Source: Manihot esculenta
Lineage: Eukaryota; Streptophyta; Magnoliopsida; Malpighiales; Euphorbiaceae
Length of the DNA: 64,000 nt
Assembly: GCF_001659605.2 (NCBI RefSeq)
Contig: NC_035172.2
Location: forward strand, 18,167,051 to 18,231,050
Direction: 5' to 3'
Part shown: positions 45,988-56,746 of the stretch, piece after piece
How the letters are laid out: every line of letters begins with the position of its first letter
How positions within the stretch are numbered: the first letter of the stretch is position 1
Translations under genes and position numbers: made by a program
Notes under the pieces: model-generated
Told to the model about the DNA's origin: nothing
Database searches by the model: none
The model's input: the letters and a program-made list of their open reading frames with translations, nothing else

Positions 45988-48139
45988 TGTAATACCCGGC
46001 TAGACTCCGGTATCGGAATTCCTACCGTCCAGTGGAATCTCGGATATCGAAAACCTCTAGAAGGGTAAAATCATGTTTTTATAAAATATTTTCATGTATT
46101 TTATGATTTTAAGTAAGAAAGAAATTGAGTTTTGAATAAAAATGACCATAGAGGGAAATCCAGGTTCGGCCGCCGAACCTCATCTTCGGCCGCCGAACGT
46201 GCATGAGTTTTGGAGGCACCTTAGGCTTCCGAAGGTGGCCTGGCCAACCCCTATAAGAAGCCCCATGGCCGAAAATGGGCGAGTTTCTTCCCCATTTCTG
46301 GCCAGAGGTGAGTCCATGCCCTCCCATGGTTGATTTTGATGATTTTCCTCAAATCTTTCAAGTTTTAACAAGGGGTCACTTGGTTTTTGAAGATTTATGA
46401 GCTTAGAACAAGTTTTGGAGCTTGGAGACTCAAGAAGCTAGATTTCTCCCATCTCCAAGTTAGGATCGTCTCTCCTCTCGATCTTCAAGAGGTAAGCTTA
46501 GATCCTACCTTTCTTGTATGTTTTAAACAAGTTTTGAGAGGTTGTGGGGTAGAAATGCATGTTTAGGTTAATATTGAGTTTTTGGTTAATGTATGTTGTA
46601 TATGTATGTTTGATGTGTTTTGATTGGGGTTTAGGCTAGTTTTGAGACCCCTATAAGCTTATGTATGTGTGTATGCATGTTTTGGAAGTGTTGGATTTGA
46701 GTTGGAAGGTTTTAGGAGGCAAATGTGCATAAGGGCTGAGTTCTGCCACTTCTGGAAGAACTCAGGTTCGGCAGCCGAAGGTACTTTCGGCCGCCGAACT
46801 TGCCTGTGGAGGCAAACTTTTGGCTGCCAAACCCTGCCCCCGAAAGTGGACTTTCAGCTCTGGAAGGGAGTTTCGGCCGCCGAAGGTGCCGCCGAACATG
46901 CACGAGTTTCGGATCTGGAAGGAACCTTCAGCCGCCGAAAGTGCCGTCGAAGATGCATGACTTTCGGCTCTTGAGGGACTTTCGGCCGCCGAACCTGCCG
47001 TCGAAAGTGCCCTGTTCAGCCTTCCCTTGCATGATTTTCTCTGCATGTTTAAGGTGTTTTAGGGGGTTTTTGGGGGAGTAGTTTAGAGTCATGTTCATGT
47101 ATGTTTGGTCCCTCATTCGAGTCCACCTGTGTAGGTTCGGACCCGAGGAACCGAGGACCTCAGTAGTGAGATAGCTGCTTCGGAGTCTTTTCAGAGCTAG
47201 CCTGAGGTGAGTAGAATGACTCCTTATATTGCAAAGTAAATAAATAAATTTTGAGCATGTTCATACATCACGAATGCCATGAGATGTATTAGGTTGTTTG
47301 CATTAGAATTCACGAATATGTTGCATTGCATAATATGATGTTGATGTGGATGAACATTGGATGATCTATTAGCCTTCGTATGGTATGATATGATATGATG
47401 ATGATATGGTTCGAAAGTCCAAGAAGACCCATTCTACGTCCCTGGCACATTGGAATGTTATGATATGTTATGTAAGGGAAAAGACCAGGACCCATTCTAC
47501 GTTCTAGCACTATTGGACATGTAGAGGGCTATTGGTGATAAGTTCATCCTTAATGTGATTTGTTTGTGATGTGATGCATTCCATGAAAGCATGAATCTTT
47601 AATATAATGTTTTACTATTCTGCTCACTGGGCTCTAGTAGCTCACCCCATTCCCTTAATCCCCCAGGGTTGCAGGTACGGGCTAGACCAGGAAGTCACCA
47701 GGACTAGAAGTCATGCTTTATGTAATAGCTAGATGTGGACATGTATTGTAAAATGTTATTATATGATGTAATGTAAAGACTTTTATTGAGGATAGAATTG
47801 TGCTTGGCCCTAGTGTATGTTAACCCCTTTTTTCGGTACATGATCTTTTAATGAAATGTTTTAATGAATGTTTATGTAAACCAAGCTTAATGTATAATAT
47901 GCCATCCCATTGGAGCATTTGATGAGGGCTCCAGTGTGGGGTTTATGATTATGAGTTGTGCATGCACAGGATAAGCTTGGTGAATGAAAGAAAAAGTTTA
48001 AGATTTTTATGTATATGTATGATCATGTATGGGATTTAACAGGTTTACAGAAGGTATGTTAGGCTTGCTACGGGTCCCGGCGGCCTTAAGCCGATCTGGA
48101 TCCTAGCGCCGGTAGCGGTCCGATTTTTGGGTCGTTACA
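45988..48139 (+). repeat. Element A 3' LTR (2,152 bp)
   Basis: It begins TGTAATACCC and ends GGGTCGTTACA, followed by TSD agtag. TATAAG is at 46252. It closely matches the 5' LTR and has one fewer minisatellite copy (near 47420-47500). Confidence 0.95.
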
Positions 48140-51100
48140 AGTAGTGAGTGCTTCAATTAGGAATTCTATTGTATGTGAGCATGTTTAAAAGAATTACTGT
48201 TAAGTTAGGTGATCGTGAGTTATTAGCGAATTTGATTCCTTTACACCTTCAAGATCTTGATGCTATCCTGGGTATGGATTGGATATCTCGCCATTGTGCC
48301 ACAGTAGATTGTTTTGAGAAGTTAGTGATGTTTGATTTTCTTAGAAGGTCTAAGTTCATCTTTCATGGAGAAAGAAGTTTTCTTCTTATATAATTTCTGC
48401 TATGACTGCTAGGAAAATGCTTGGAAATGGTGGTCAAGCATACCTAGCTTATGTGTTTGATAGCAGCTTAGAGGAACCTAAGTTAGAAGATATTTCAGTA
48501 GTATGTGGATTTCTTGATGTTTTCCCTGAAGAGCTTCTTGGATTGCCTCCATACAGAGAGATTGAGTTCTCAATCAATTTAAACCCAAGTATAGCTTCTA
48601 TCTCTATGGCACCATACAGAATGGGTCTAGCAGAATTGAAGGAGTTAAAAGTATAATTGCAAGAGTTGCTTGATAAGGGTTTTATAAGACCTAATGTTTC
48701 ACCTTGGAGAGCTCCCATGTTGTTTGTGAAGAATAAGAATGATTTTTTGAGATTGTGCATTGATTATAGGCAACTAAATCGAGTTACAATGATGAACAAG
48801 TATCTCCTACCTTGCATTGATGATCTCTTTGATCAACTTCAAGGTGCTAAGGTGTTCTCTAAGATCAATTTATGGTGTGAGTATCATCAATTGAAGATCA
48901 AAGAGTTTGATATACCTAAGAAAACTTTTAGGACTTGTTATAGGCATTATGAATTTCTTGTTATGCTTTTCAAGTTAACCAATGCACCTACTCCTTTTAT
49001 GGATCTCATGAATAGGGTGTTGAAACCTTACTTAGATAGTTTTGCTATTTGTGTTTATTAACAATACTTTAGTACATTCTCCTAACAAGGAAGATCATGA
49101 GAAGCATTTGCATATCATAATGCAAACTTTGAGAAGGAGGCAATTGTATACTGAGTTGAGTAAATGTGAGTTTTGGCTAGATAAAATGGTTTTTCTAGGA
49201 CATGTTATGTCAACAGATGGAGTATTTATTGATCCTAAGAATATTGAGGCAGTAGTCAATTGGGATCCTCCAACTAATACTACATAAGTTAGGAGTTTCT
49301 TAGGCTTAGCAGGATACTATCGCTACTTTGTTTAAGATTTCTCCATCATTACAGCACCATTGACTAAACTGCTTATGAAGAATACAAAGTTTGAATAAAC
49401 AAATGAATGCTAAGAGAGTTTTGAGAAGCTTAAGGCTTGTCTCACCTTAGCTCCAGTCCTTACTCTATCCTCAGGTATAGGCGAGTTTGTTGTATATAGT
49501 GATGCTTCTCGCAAGGGTTTAGGTTGTGTGTTAATGCAACATAGGAAGGTGATAGCTTATGCTTCTAGACAACTTAGATCACATGAATTAAATTACCCTA
49601 CCCATAATATGGAGTTAGAAGCAATGGTGTTTGCTTTAAATATCTTCTCACGCAGAAAGAGAAACATGAGCAATGGTGGTGGGTTGAATTGCTAAAGGAC
49701 TATGGCTGTACCATTCAATATCACCTAGGCAAGGCTAATGTGATAGTTGATGCCTTTAGTCGCAAGGCCTTTGGTAATATAGCTAATTTCAAGGCAGCCC
49801 AAATTCTATTGTTAATAGAGATTATATCCTTAAGAACAGAGTTAGTAGTGGATGGTTCAAGGGCATTATTAGCAACTCTAAAATTTAGACTAGTTTTAGT
49901 GAAAAAGGTTAGGGAAGTACAACACCAAGATGAAAAGTTAAGTAAGATCAGTGATAAAGTAAGAAAGGAAACTCACACTATCTTTATTTTAAAGGAGGAT
50001 GGAACCTTAATGTTTGGTAATAGATTATGTGTACCTACATTTGAAAGCTTGAGGAGAGAGATCACGGAAGAAACTCATTGTTTTGCATACTCTATGCATC
50101 TTGGTAGCATTAAGATGCATAGAGATCTTAAAAAAAATTATTGGTAGCTAGGTATGAAGAAAGAGATAGCTGATTTTGTATCAACTTGTTTAGTGTGCTA
50201 ACAAATTAAAGCAGAGCATTACCATGGACTTTATTTGTAGATTGCCTCATATTCATATGGACATGATGTAGTATGGGTGATAGTTGATAGATTAACCAAG
50301 TCAACACACACATTTTTTACCTAGTAGGATGGACTACTCTCTGAATAAATTGACAGAGATCTATGTCAATGAGATTGTAAGACTTCATGGTGCCCTAGTC
50401 TCCATTGTTTCATATCGAGATCCAAGATTCACATTGCAATTTTGGCCTAGCTTGCAAAACGCTTTGGGCACCATGTTAAAGTTTAGTACTTCCTTTCACC
50501 CTTAATAGATGGTCAATCATAAAGAACTATCCAAAACTTGGAGGATATGCTTAGAGCGTGTGTGATTGATTTCAAGGGAAATTGAGACAAGTATGTGCCG
50601 TTAATGGAGTTCACTTACAATAATAGCTATCATGCTAGTATTGACATGGCTCCTTATGAAACCTTATATAGGAGAAGATATAGAATGCTAGTGTGTTGGA
50701 TAGAGGCCGGAGAAAGAAAGGTAGAGGGTATATAAATGGTGCAACATACTACAAATAAAATTCAGATAATCAAAAGTAAACTAAAAGCAACACAAGATAG
50801 ACAAAAGTTGTTGTACAGTTTGGTAAGTATAGAAAGTTGAGTCCTTGGTTTGTCGGGCCATATGAAATTTTAGAAATGATTGGACTAATTGCTTATCATT
50901 TAGCTCTATCTCCAAAGTCATCAAAGATTCATGATGCCTTTCACATGTCCATATTAAAGAGGTATAGAAGTAATCATTCTCATGTCCTTCAAAATCAACC
51001 AATTGAGCTTAGAGAAGATGTAACTTATGAGGAAGAACCAATGGAGATCATAGCTAGAGAAGAAAAAGTTTTAAAAAACAAAATAATACCTATAATTAAA

Positions 51101-51150
51101 GTTCGTTGGAGCAACTACTCTAGTAGAGAAGCTATTTGGGAGTGAGAGGA
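48140..51150 (+). pseudogene. Element F: decayed gypsy pol (protease to chromodomain-like tail)
   Basis: It continues the protease interrupted at 7948: VSASIRNSIVCEHV, RELLANLIPLHLQDLDAILGMDW. RT (48570-49290) keeps [11 protein letters not shown] and [22 protein letters not shown]. Its catalytic aspartates are gone: [11 protein letters not shown] in place of [11 protein letters not shown], and FINNTLVHS in place of (Y/F)IDDILVYS. RNase H follows ([15 protein letters not shown] near 49496; FSRKAFG near 49753). Integrase is fragmentary ([26 protein letters not shown]). The tail is open from 50837 to 51145 (FHMSILKRY, IIKVRWSNYSSREAIWE). There are many stops and frameshifts. It is related to A and B but diverged, and is the oldest element in the nest. 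Confidence 0.9.
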
Positions 51151-51215
51151 GGATATGAGCCTTCAATATCTGTGCTTGTTTGCTCCACCAGGTATATAAA
51201 TTTCAAGGATGAAAT

Positions 51216-51235
51216 TTTTTTTAAGGGAAGAAAAT
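51216..51235 (+). other. Element F polypurine tract
   Basis: 'tttaagggaagaaaat' precedes the LTR start TGTAACCC, after 'atttcaaggatgaaat', a short inverted repeat like the 'gaacattcg..cgaatgttc' of A and B. Confidence 0.7.
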
Positions 51236-51785
51236 TGTAACCCTTGCTAATAAGAAAAAAAAAAGGTGGGGCTCTCAAGTAAAAAAAAAAAAGGAAAAAG
51301 AGGATTTAAATCCTCTTCTTGCTCTAGTTACGGGAGAGTCCTAAAATCAGCACAAGCCAAAGCCCTCCCCCATTTATTGTTTAAAAAAAAAAAATCTTTT
51401 CTTGATCACTCATCTCTTCTCCATCTTTAATTTTAATCATCCAAATCTAAACCAAAGTCCCTCAATTTTTGTTTTTAATTTCTTACAATAAAAAACCTAA
51501 TCTAAAACCCATTTCCCTCCCTCTTGAGCATCAAACTTTAATAGGTAAATTTCTTTTTCTTCAATTTTACATGATTTCATAGCATATTAAGTGGTGATTT
51601 TGTGATTTGAGAATCTAGGATAAAAAAATTGATTTTATGGTTGATTATTCTTTATTTTTATGGGTTTTGTTCGATGAGTTATTATTATTATAATGAGTTA
51701 ATTATCATGAAAGAGAGATATTAAAAGAAGGATTTCACTATGTATTTAAAGTTTGAGGTTTAATTTTTTAAATATTTAATGCTCT
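51236..51785 (+). repeat. Element F 3' LTR, probably truncated
   Basis: It starts TGTAACCCTTGC directly after the PPT. It contains several A-runs, a C/T-rich leader-like stretch (51380-51540) and 'aataggtaaattt', a splice-donor-like site. No TTACA terminus is seen before the sequence changes character near 51785, so the end is probably lost. The 5' LTR is not in the window. Confidence 0.6.
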
Positions 51786-52480
51786 ACAGGGTAGAGTGTA
51801 TGACATTATCAAAAAGCTTGTCTATCTAGAGCTCATTCAAGCGATGACGATCCGTGGCCTTAGAGCACTTTTGATTAACAGGATGCCTAGAGTAGGATCA
51901 TCAAGAAGTGAGGGCGCTTGATTTAACGCTAATGCCAGGTGTTGGATGCTCGGAGGGTATGAGGATTCAACCACAATGCTCATAGGAAAGGGTTCAGAAG
52001 AAAAGGGGATAATAGTAGGAAGCTCAGAAGCTGGGATGAAAGTAGAGGCGCCCAGGGCAAAAGACTCAAGCTGTAAGTGGGTCGACTCTTCTGTTATAGG
52101 TTAGGTCGGGGGAGGAGGAAGCATGATCATTTCTTCCGCTGGGTGAACACACTTAGCAGGGGGACCAATAGCTCCAACAATAGCCTTGCCTTTGCAAGCA
52201 GCACGCGCCGCTTCAGTAAATTTATTTCTAGACCTAGCCATATCTACAAAAAGAGAAAAGTAAGTAAGCAAGGCAGTTTAAATTTTAAAAAAGGTAAAAA
52301 TATAAGTACCATGATCTCTAACCAAGGAGGTGCCTTTCCTAAGGCTGAGGAGGCTGGGCAGGTAAGGATGTCGAGTCTGGCTCGCCTGAAGATGACTCCG
52401 CCAAGACTAAACGACGTTCTTCACTGCCTGGGTAATGTCAATTTTCTTCAGAGACTTAGCCATTATCAAAAGGGAGGCTA
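51786..52480. other. Unassigned repeat-derived sequence
   Basis: Base composition is higher in GC than the flanks, with short frames on both strands (for example 52077-52481 plus) that resemble no protein I recognise. It most likely belongs to the same element as the PF04195-like remnant to the right. Confidence 0.35.
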
Positions 52481-52499
52481 AAGCCGCATCCTCCTTCCT

Positions 52500-53180
52500 C
52501 CTTGGTGGGACCTCATCCTTCCTTGGCTCCACCCAAAAGTGCCAGCTTGTTTGAAAGCACTCAAAATCTCAAACATTCGGTAACGAAGGACAAAAAACTT
52601 ATTTTTCCACCGCTTCAATGAAGAAGGTATCCGGTCAAACATGATTAGATATTTTCGCCCACTAAAATATCAAAATTCTTCATTTTTACAGGTACCCAGC
52701 TGGTATAGTTTGGAGAAGAGGGCTACGCTCAGTTTGATGTTGTTATTAATGCAAATAAACTAGAAGTCCACCAACATTCTCCAACTATTAGGGTGTAACT
52801 GGGCAATCAAAAGCTTATCGAACTGAAGAACGTCAACAAAAAATGGGTCTACAGGAAACCGAAGACCCGCCATCAGCTGCTTCTCGAAGACCATAATAGT
52901 GTCTTCCGCAGGAATCAAGTCATTTAACACTTGGAGAAGGAGCAAAGACGCGAAAGGTCTCTCGAGAGATTTAGTATGTATCATAAAAACGTTCTATATC
53001 TTGCTCTAATAGGACAGAGAGGATGTCACTAATAGAGCTACCCTCGCTTTCTAGAGTCTTGCTCAATGGAACGATGGGGGTAGGACAGGAACGGGACAGT
53101 TGGAGGGGGAGCTTGAAGCAGAATTCTCACTAGGGATAAAAGAAGAGAAAGTATTTCTGTTCATCTTGAAGAGAAAAAAA
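52500..53180 (-). pseudogene. Remnant of a PF04195-like ('putative gypsy type transposon') protein
   Basis: Minus-strand translation starts MNRNTFSSFIPS (near 53174). After frame changes it reads SEGSSISDILSVLLEQDIERFYDTY, then GLRFPVDPFFVDVLQFDKLLIAQLHPNSWRMLVDF (52870-52760), a stop, NNNIKLSVALFSKLY, and PSSLKRWKNKFFVLR. The pattern 'FPL-hPF...vL..l.laPaQL.PNaWr...F' followed by 'S.KgWK.rFF' is that of the plant transposon family PF04195. Several stops and frameshifts make it non-functional. Tat-lineage gypsy elements often carry an extra antisense ORF between pol and the 3' LTR, so this may be such an ORF of a plus-oriented element. Confidence 0.55.
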
Positions 53181-53489
53181 AAAGGGAAAACAGAACTTAT
53201 TGTAGCAAGTATAAATGAAAAAGAAGTTGCGACTGAGTGTTTTTGAAAGCAAAAGATCATGGGAGAAAGCAAAAGTGGTATTTGGGAAATCAGAAGGATT
53301 CTTATAAAATGGCTTTGACGGCAGGCTTTAAATGCAGCACGATAAGCAGGGCAGTCATCATTGAGAGGCTAGATAGCCAAAACGGCGTGAGCAATAAAAA
53401 ACCAATCTCCATGGGCCACGTGCCCCATATCTCAAGAACAACTATCTCCTTTGAATTTGAAGAATTAAAGACCAACGGGGACCTTTGAT

Positions 53490-54130
53490 GCTATATAACA
53501 ATCTCCCAAGGAAAGCCATAAGCTGTCACCACAAGATAAGGCCAGTGGCAAGGATCTGATATGTGAGAAACACAGTCCTGCCTAAGGAAAGAAAGACCCG
53601 GACATCTAAAAAATCTGGTTTATCATCAAGACTCGTTCTTCCTTGGATAGGATGAGTCTCGTTACAAAATTATTATTATCAGGCACAGTCCAACATATCT
53701 TCATTATGCTTGTAATCGCGAATCACCAACCTATTAGCTAGCGGCATCCCTTATCAAGCAGCCAACCACGTCACCATCGGATTATCATGAAATGTTATAT
53801 TTATCTCTACTTTCATGCAATATAAAAAGAGAAGAATCACAGAAACAAATGTATATTATTCTCTTACATTACTCAAACTCTTAAGTATTTTATTGTATTT
53901 ACTCTCTTCTCCGAGTTACCACCTCATGATCTCTTCTTTACAGATCTAATCAATCAAAGCACAGTTATGCTTTCCTATTACATTACTTTTGTGTTTTTAA
54001 TAGATCAAATAATGACATATTAAATATTCTCTTCATTGTTCCATTTACTTTTACTATTAATAAATAAATACAATTGTGTATTTCTAATAATTATATCATG
54101 TAATTTTATGTGTTAACATATTTACCCCAC
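53490..54130 (+). repeat. Possible LTR with TATA box (boundaries unknown)
   Basis: A strong TATAAAAAGAG at 53821 is followed by a C/T-rich leader-like stretch (53850-53960) of the kind seen in gypsy R/U5 regions. It lies right after the antisense PF04195-like remnant, where a 3' LTR would be expected. I could not define TG/CA ends or a TSD; 'ccactcctaaca' near 54139 is a candidate end. Confidence 0.3.
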
Positions 54131-54139
54131 TCCTAACAG

Positions 54140-54910
54140 CGTTTGTAACGGCAAACTAAAAATAAACTATTGACTAAAGTGCATGGCATATTGTTTTAAA
54201 AAAATTAGGATATGTTTATTAAAAATTGAAAATTTTAGAGTTTCTGTTAACTATAAATTATTTTTTATAATACTTATTTAAAGAATCAATTTATTGAATT
54301 TATAAATTTGATTTATAATTAATCATAATTAAATTTAATTTGTGTTAAATTTTGATGTAATTTAAAATATTTTCATTTGTTTTAAATCATTAAATATATT
54401 TTAATAAAATACAAATATACGTAATTTATATAACTATTATTTTCTTTTATAATTATATTTTAAATAAATATTTAATTTTTATTATCAAATTATATTTTAT
54501 TAAATTTATTGTAATTTTTAAAGATTAAACAATTATATTATATATATTAGAATCCAGTAAATATTAAATTTTATTTCAACTAAATTTAGATAAATAAAAA
54601 TTTTATTAGATTATAGCTTTATTTTATGAAAGTAAGTTTAATTTAGATATAGTTTTTTATAAATATTTTTTATTCATCATTCGTATTAATTTAAAAATAT
54701 ATATATAAAAAATATTAATATCAAAAACATGTTGTGGACATGTAGCACTTGTATCTATAAAATGGTAAAGGATAGATATCAATGATATTTTCATTTATAT
54801 TATATAATTATAATTTATCCTTTTGATTGGTTAGAAAATAATATAGATATTTATTATTACTTAATTCTTTAAATTTGATAGTTAAATAGATTAGTATTTA
54901 AATTTATATT
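54140..54910. other. AT-rich DNA, nothing recognised
   Basis: Very AT-rich, with stops in all frames and no repeat structure beyond simple A/T runs. Confidence 0.5.
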
Positions 54911-55408
54911 TGATGACCGCTGGATTTCTCCACCCCGGTTTAAGGCTAGGCCCATGATGACAGCCTATAATCTGAAGGCTTCTAAGCCTCCCATATGAAT
55001 CAGACCCGGTCCGCTCATCTTCTAGACCGGACTCCCCCTTTTACTCTCTCAATCAGGCCGGCCCAGCCCTTCCGGCCCCGAGACCAGACCTCCCTTGGGC
55101 TCCAGTCTTACTCTCATCTTCCAGCCCAGCCCGGAGGAGGAAAGGTAGCCAGCCCATTAGCCTAATGGGTCCATCGACATGCGTGCCAGGAGAGAATTAA
55201 ATGGCCGTTACGCATGGAGCAGAATATCTGATATTCTCGTACGTCCGTATCAGTATGGCAGAGACAGGTGGCTCAATGGCAGTGAGGCCGTTACACGTCA
55301 CTGACAGACAAAGGAAAAGAATAAAAGGGGAGAAGCATTCTCCTCTCCAAAAAAAAAAAAGCTTTTAGAACCCTTATAAAACCCTATTTTCTGGATCTCA
55401 GATCATCA
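54911..55408 (+). repeat. Element G 5' LTR (498 bp)
   Basis: It starts TGATGACCGC and ends GATCATCA, with a 6-bp terminal inverted repeat TGATGA/TCATCA, and is followed 2 nt later by a TGGCGCC primer site. It is GC-rich compared with the flank. It includes 'aataaaagggg' near 55321 and 'cttataaaacc' near 55373 as candidate promoter/leader elements. Confidence 0.8.
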
Positions 55409-55410
55409 AT

Positions 55411-55428
55411 TGGCGCCGTCTGTGGGAA
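55411..55428 (+). other. Element G primer-binding site (TGGCGCC type)
   Basis: TGGCGCCGTCTGTGGGAA follows the LTR by 2 nt. The TGGCGCCG start matches the 3' end of plant tRNA-Asp, and this exact PBS-like string is typical of Tat/Retand-like gypsy elements. Confidence 0.75.
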
Positions 55429-55486
55429 CGAAGGAGATCTTTTCATCGCCGGAGTTCCACTCTTACAACACCCACTGAGATCCACA

Positions 55487-56746
55487 ATGGCCAACCATAA
55501 TGAAAACAACATTCCTAATACCCCCAACAATCTGAGCTCTGCTTAGGAGGGGCAACAGTTCTCTTTCTCCAGCCCTATAACCCCCAACAATCAAACACCA
55601 ATCCCCTTCAACCCCTTGCCAAACCCGGCAGGGAATGCACCCGGAGCTACTTTATCCAACCAGGATCTCCAAGCTATGGCTCTTCAACTACAAAACACAG
55701 CTCACTGGTTGGGGCAGATGATGCAACAAAGGGGACTCAATACCCCAATGAACGTGTTGCCGGTGGTAGAAGAACCCCAAACCAACGAGCCCCATCCTAC
55801 CTTCAACCATCCTCAAACAAATAGTAGAGAAACCAGAGAAAGGGGGAGAAGAGCCGAGGGAGGAGAAGAACCAGAAGCTAGAGTTCATGGAAGGAGGGTG
55901 AGGGAGTTGATAGAAAATGACGAGGCAGACAGTTATTCTGCCGGAACAACCAGGAGGACGGGAAGTGAAGCATGGGAGGAGGAATACCGTCGGGAGAAGA
56001 GACCCAGACAAGAGGAGGAAAACGTAGATCAAAAGTTGCAGAAGATGAGGGAACAACTCCTAGCCGAACTGGGGGCGAAAGACCCCAACCAGACTCTTTT
56101 ACCCACCTCCTCGACCTTCTGAAAATGGGTACAGCAGAAGACCATCCCTAAGAAGTTTATGATGCCACCCATGGCGGCCTATGACAGAACGGGAAACCCG
56201 AGAGAGCACGCCCTCAACTATAAGATCTTCATGGAGCTGTAGACTCTATCGGATGCCTTGATGTGCAAGGTATTCCCAACGACGCTCACAGGGCCGGCAC
56301 GGGCATGGTTTAACAGCCTGGAGGCTGGAAGCATCATAAGTTTTGGAGACCTGGCCACCATCTTCATCAGCCGGTTCATTGCCGGAGTGCCTGCGGACAG
56401 AAAGACGAGTTACCTGGAGATGGTCAGGCAAAGAAGAGATGAATCGCTAAGGGAGTACATCGCCCGTTTCAATATGGAGGCCTTACAGATCCCCGAGCTA
56501 GACGAAGGCAGAGCGGTGGAGGTTATGCAGAAAGGGATGACCTAGCCCGAGTTTTTTGGCTCGTTGACCAGGAAGCCTCCCACCTCACTGGTAGAGCTGA
56601 TGAAGAGGGCAGAGAAGTACATAAGGCAGGATGATGCCTTGGTGACGAGCAGATTTGCCAAAAGGGCGGCAGACAGGGGGAAAGCCCCGGAAGAAAGGAG
56701 GCCAGAGAGGCATGATAAAAAGCCGAGTAAAAGACCTGAGCCGTAC
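55487..56746 (+). pseudogene. Element G gag (Tat-like), broken
   Basis: The frame begins MANHNENNIPN at 55487. TAG at 55542, TGA at 56120, TAG at 56240 (an ELQTL-like site) and TAG at 56543 all lie in the same frame, so the gene is damaged only by point mutations up to its truncation. It has a charged, Glu/Arg-rich hydrophilic region (55830-56080), then the Gag core: MAAYDRTGNPREH, GPARAWFNSLEAGSIISFGDLATIFISRFIA, RRDESLREYIARFN. This is the retrotrans_gag domain (PF03732). It is cut at 56746 by element H; TSD cgtac (56742-56746) has its partner beyond the window. Confidence 0.85.

Larger units (their letters stand above)
8557..48139 (+). mobile_element. Element A: Ty3/gypsy chromovirus-like element carrying nested insertions
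   Basis: Both LTRs begin TGTAATACCCGG and end CGTTACA, and the whole is flanked by the TSD agtag (8552-8556 and 48140-48144). It carries a tRNA-Met PBS, gag, protease, RT, RNase H, integrase, a chromodomain-like tail and a PPT, in the Ty3/gypsy order. Element B (11733-41625) splits its gag. Without the insertions A would be about 9.7 kb. It lies in the protease of element F, so it is younger than F and older than B. Confidence 0.95.

Noticed and set aside
55688..56056. Minus-strand 122-codon frame
   Set aside because: It is antisense to the Gag of element G, which has a clear retrotrans_gag domain on the plus strand.
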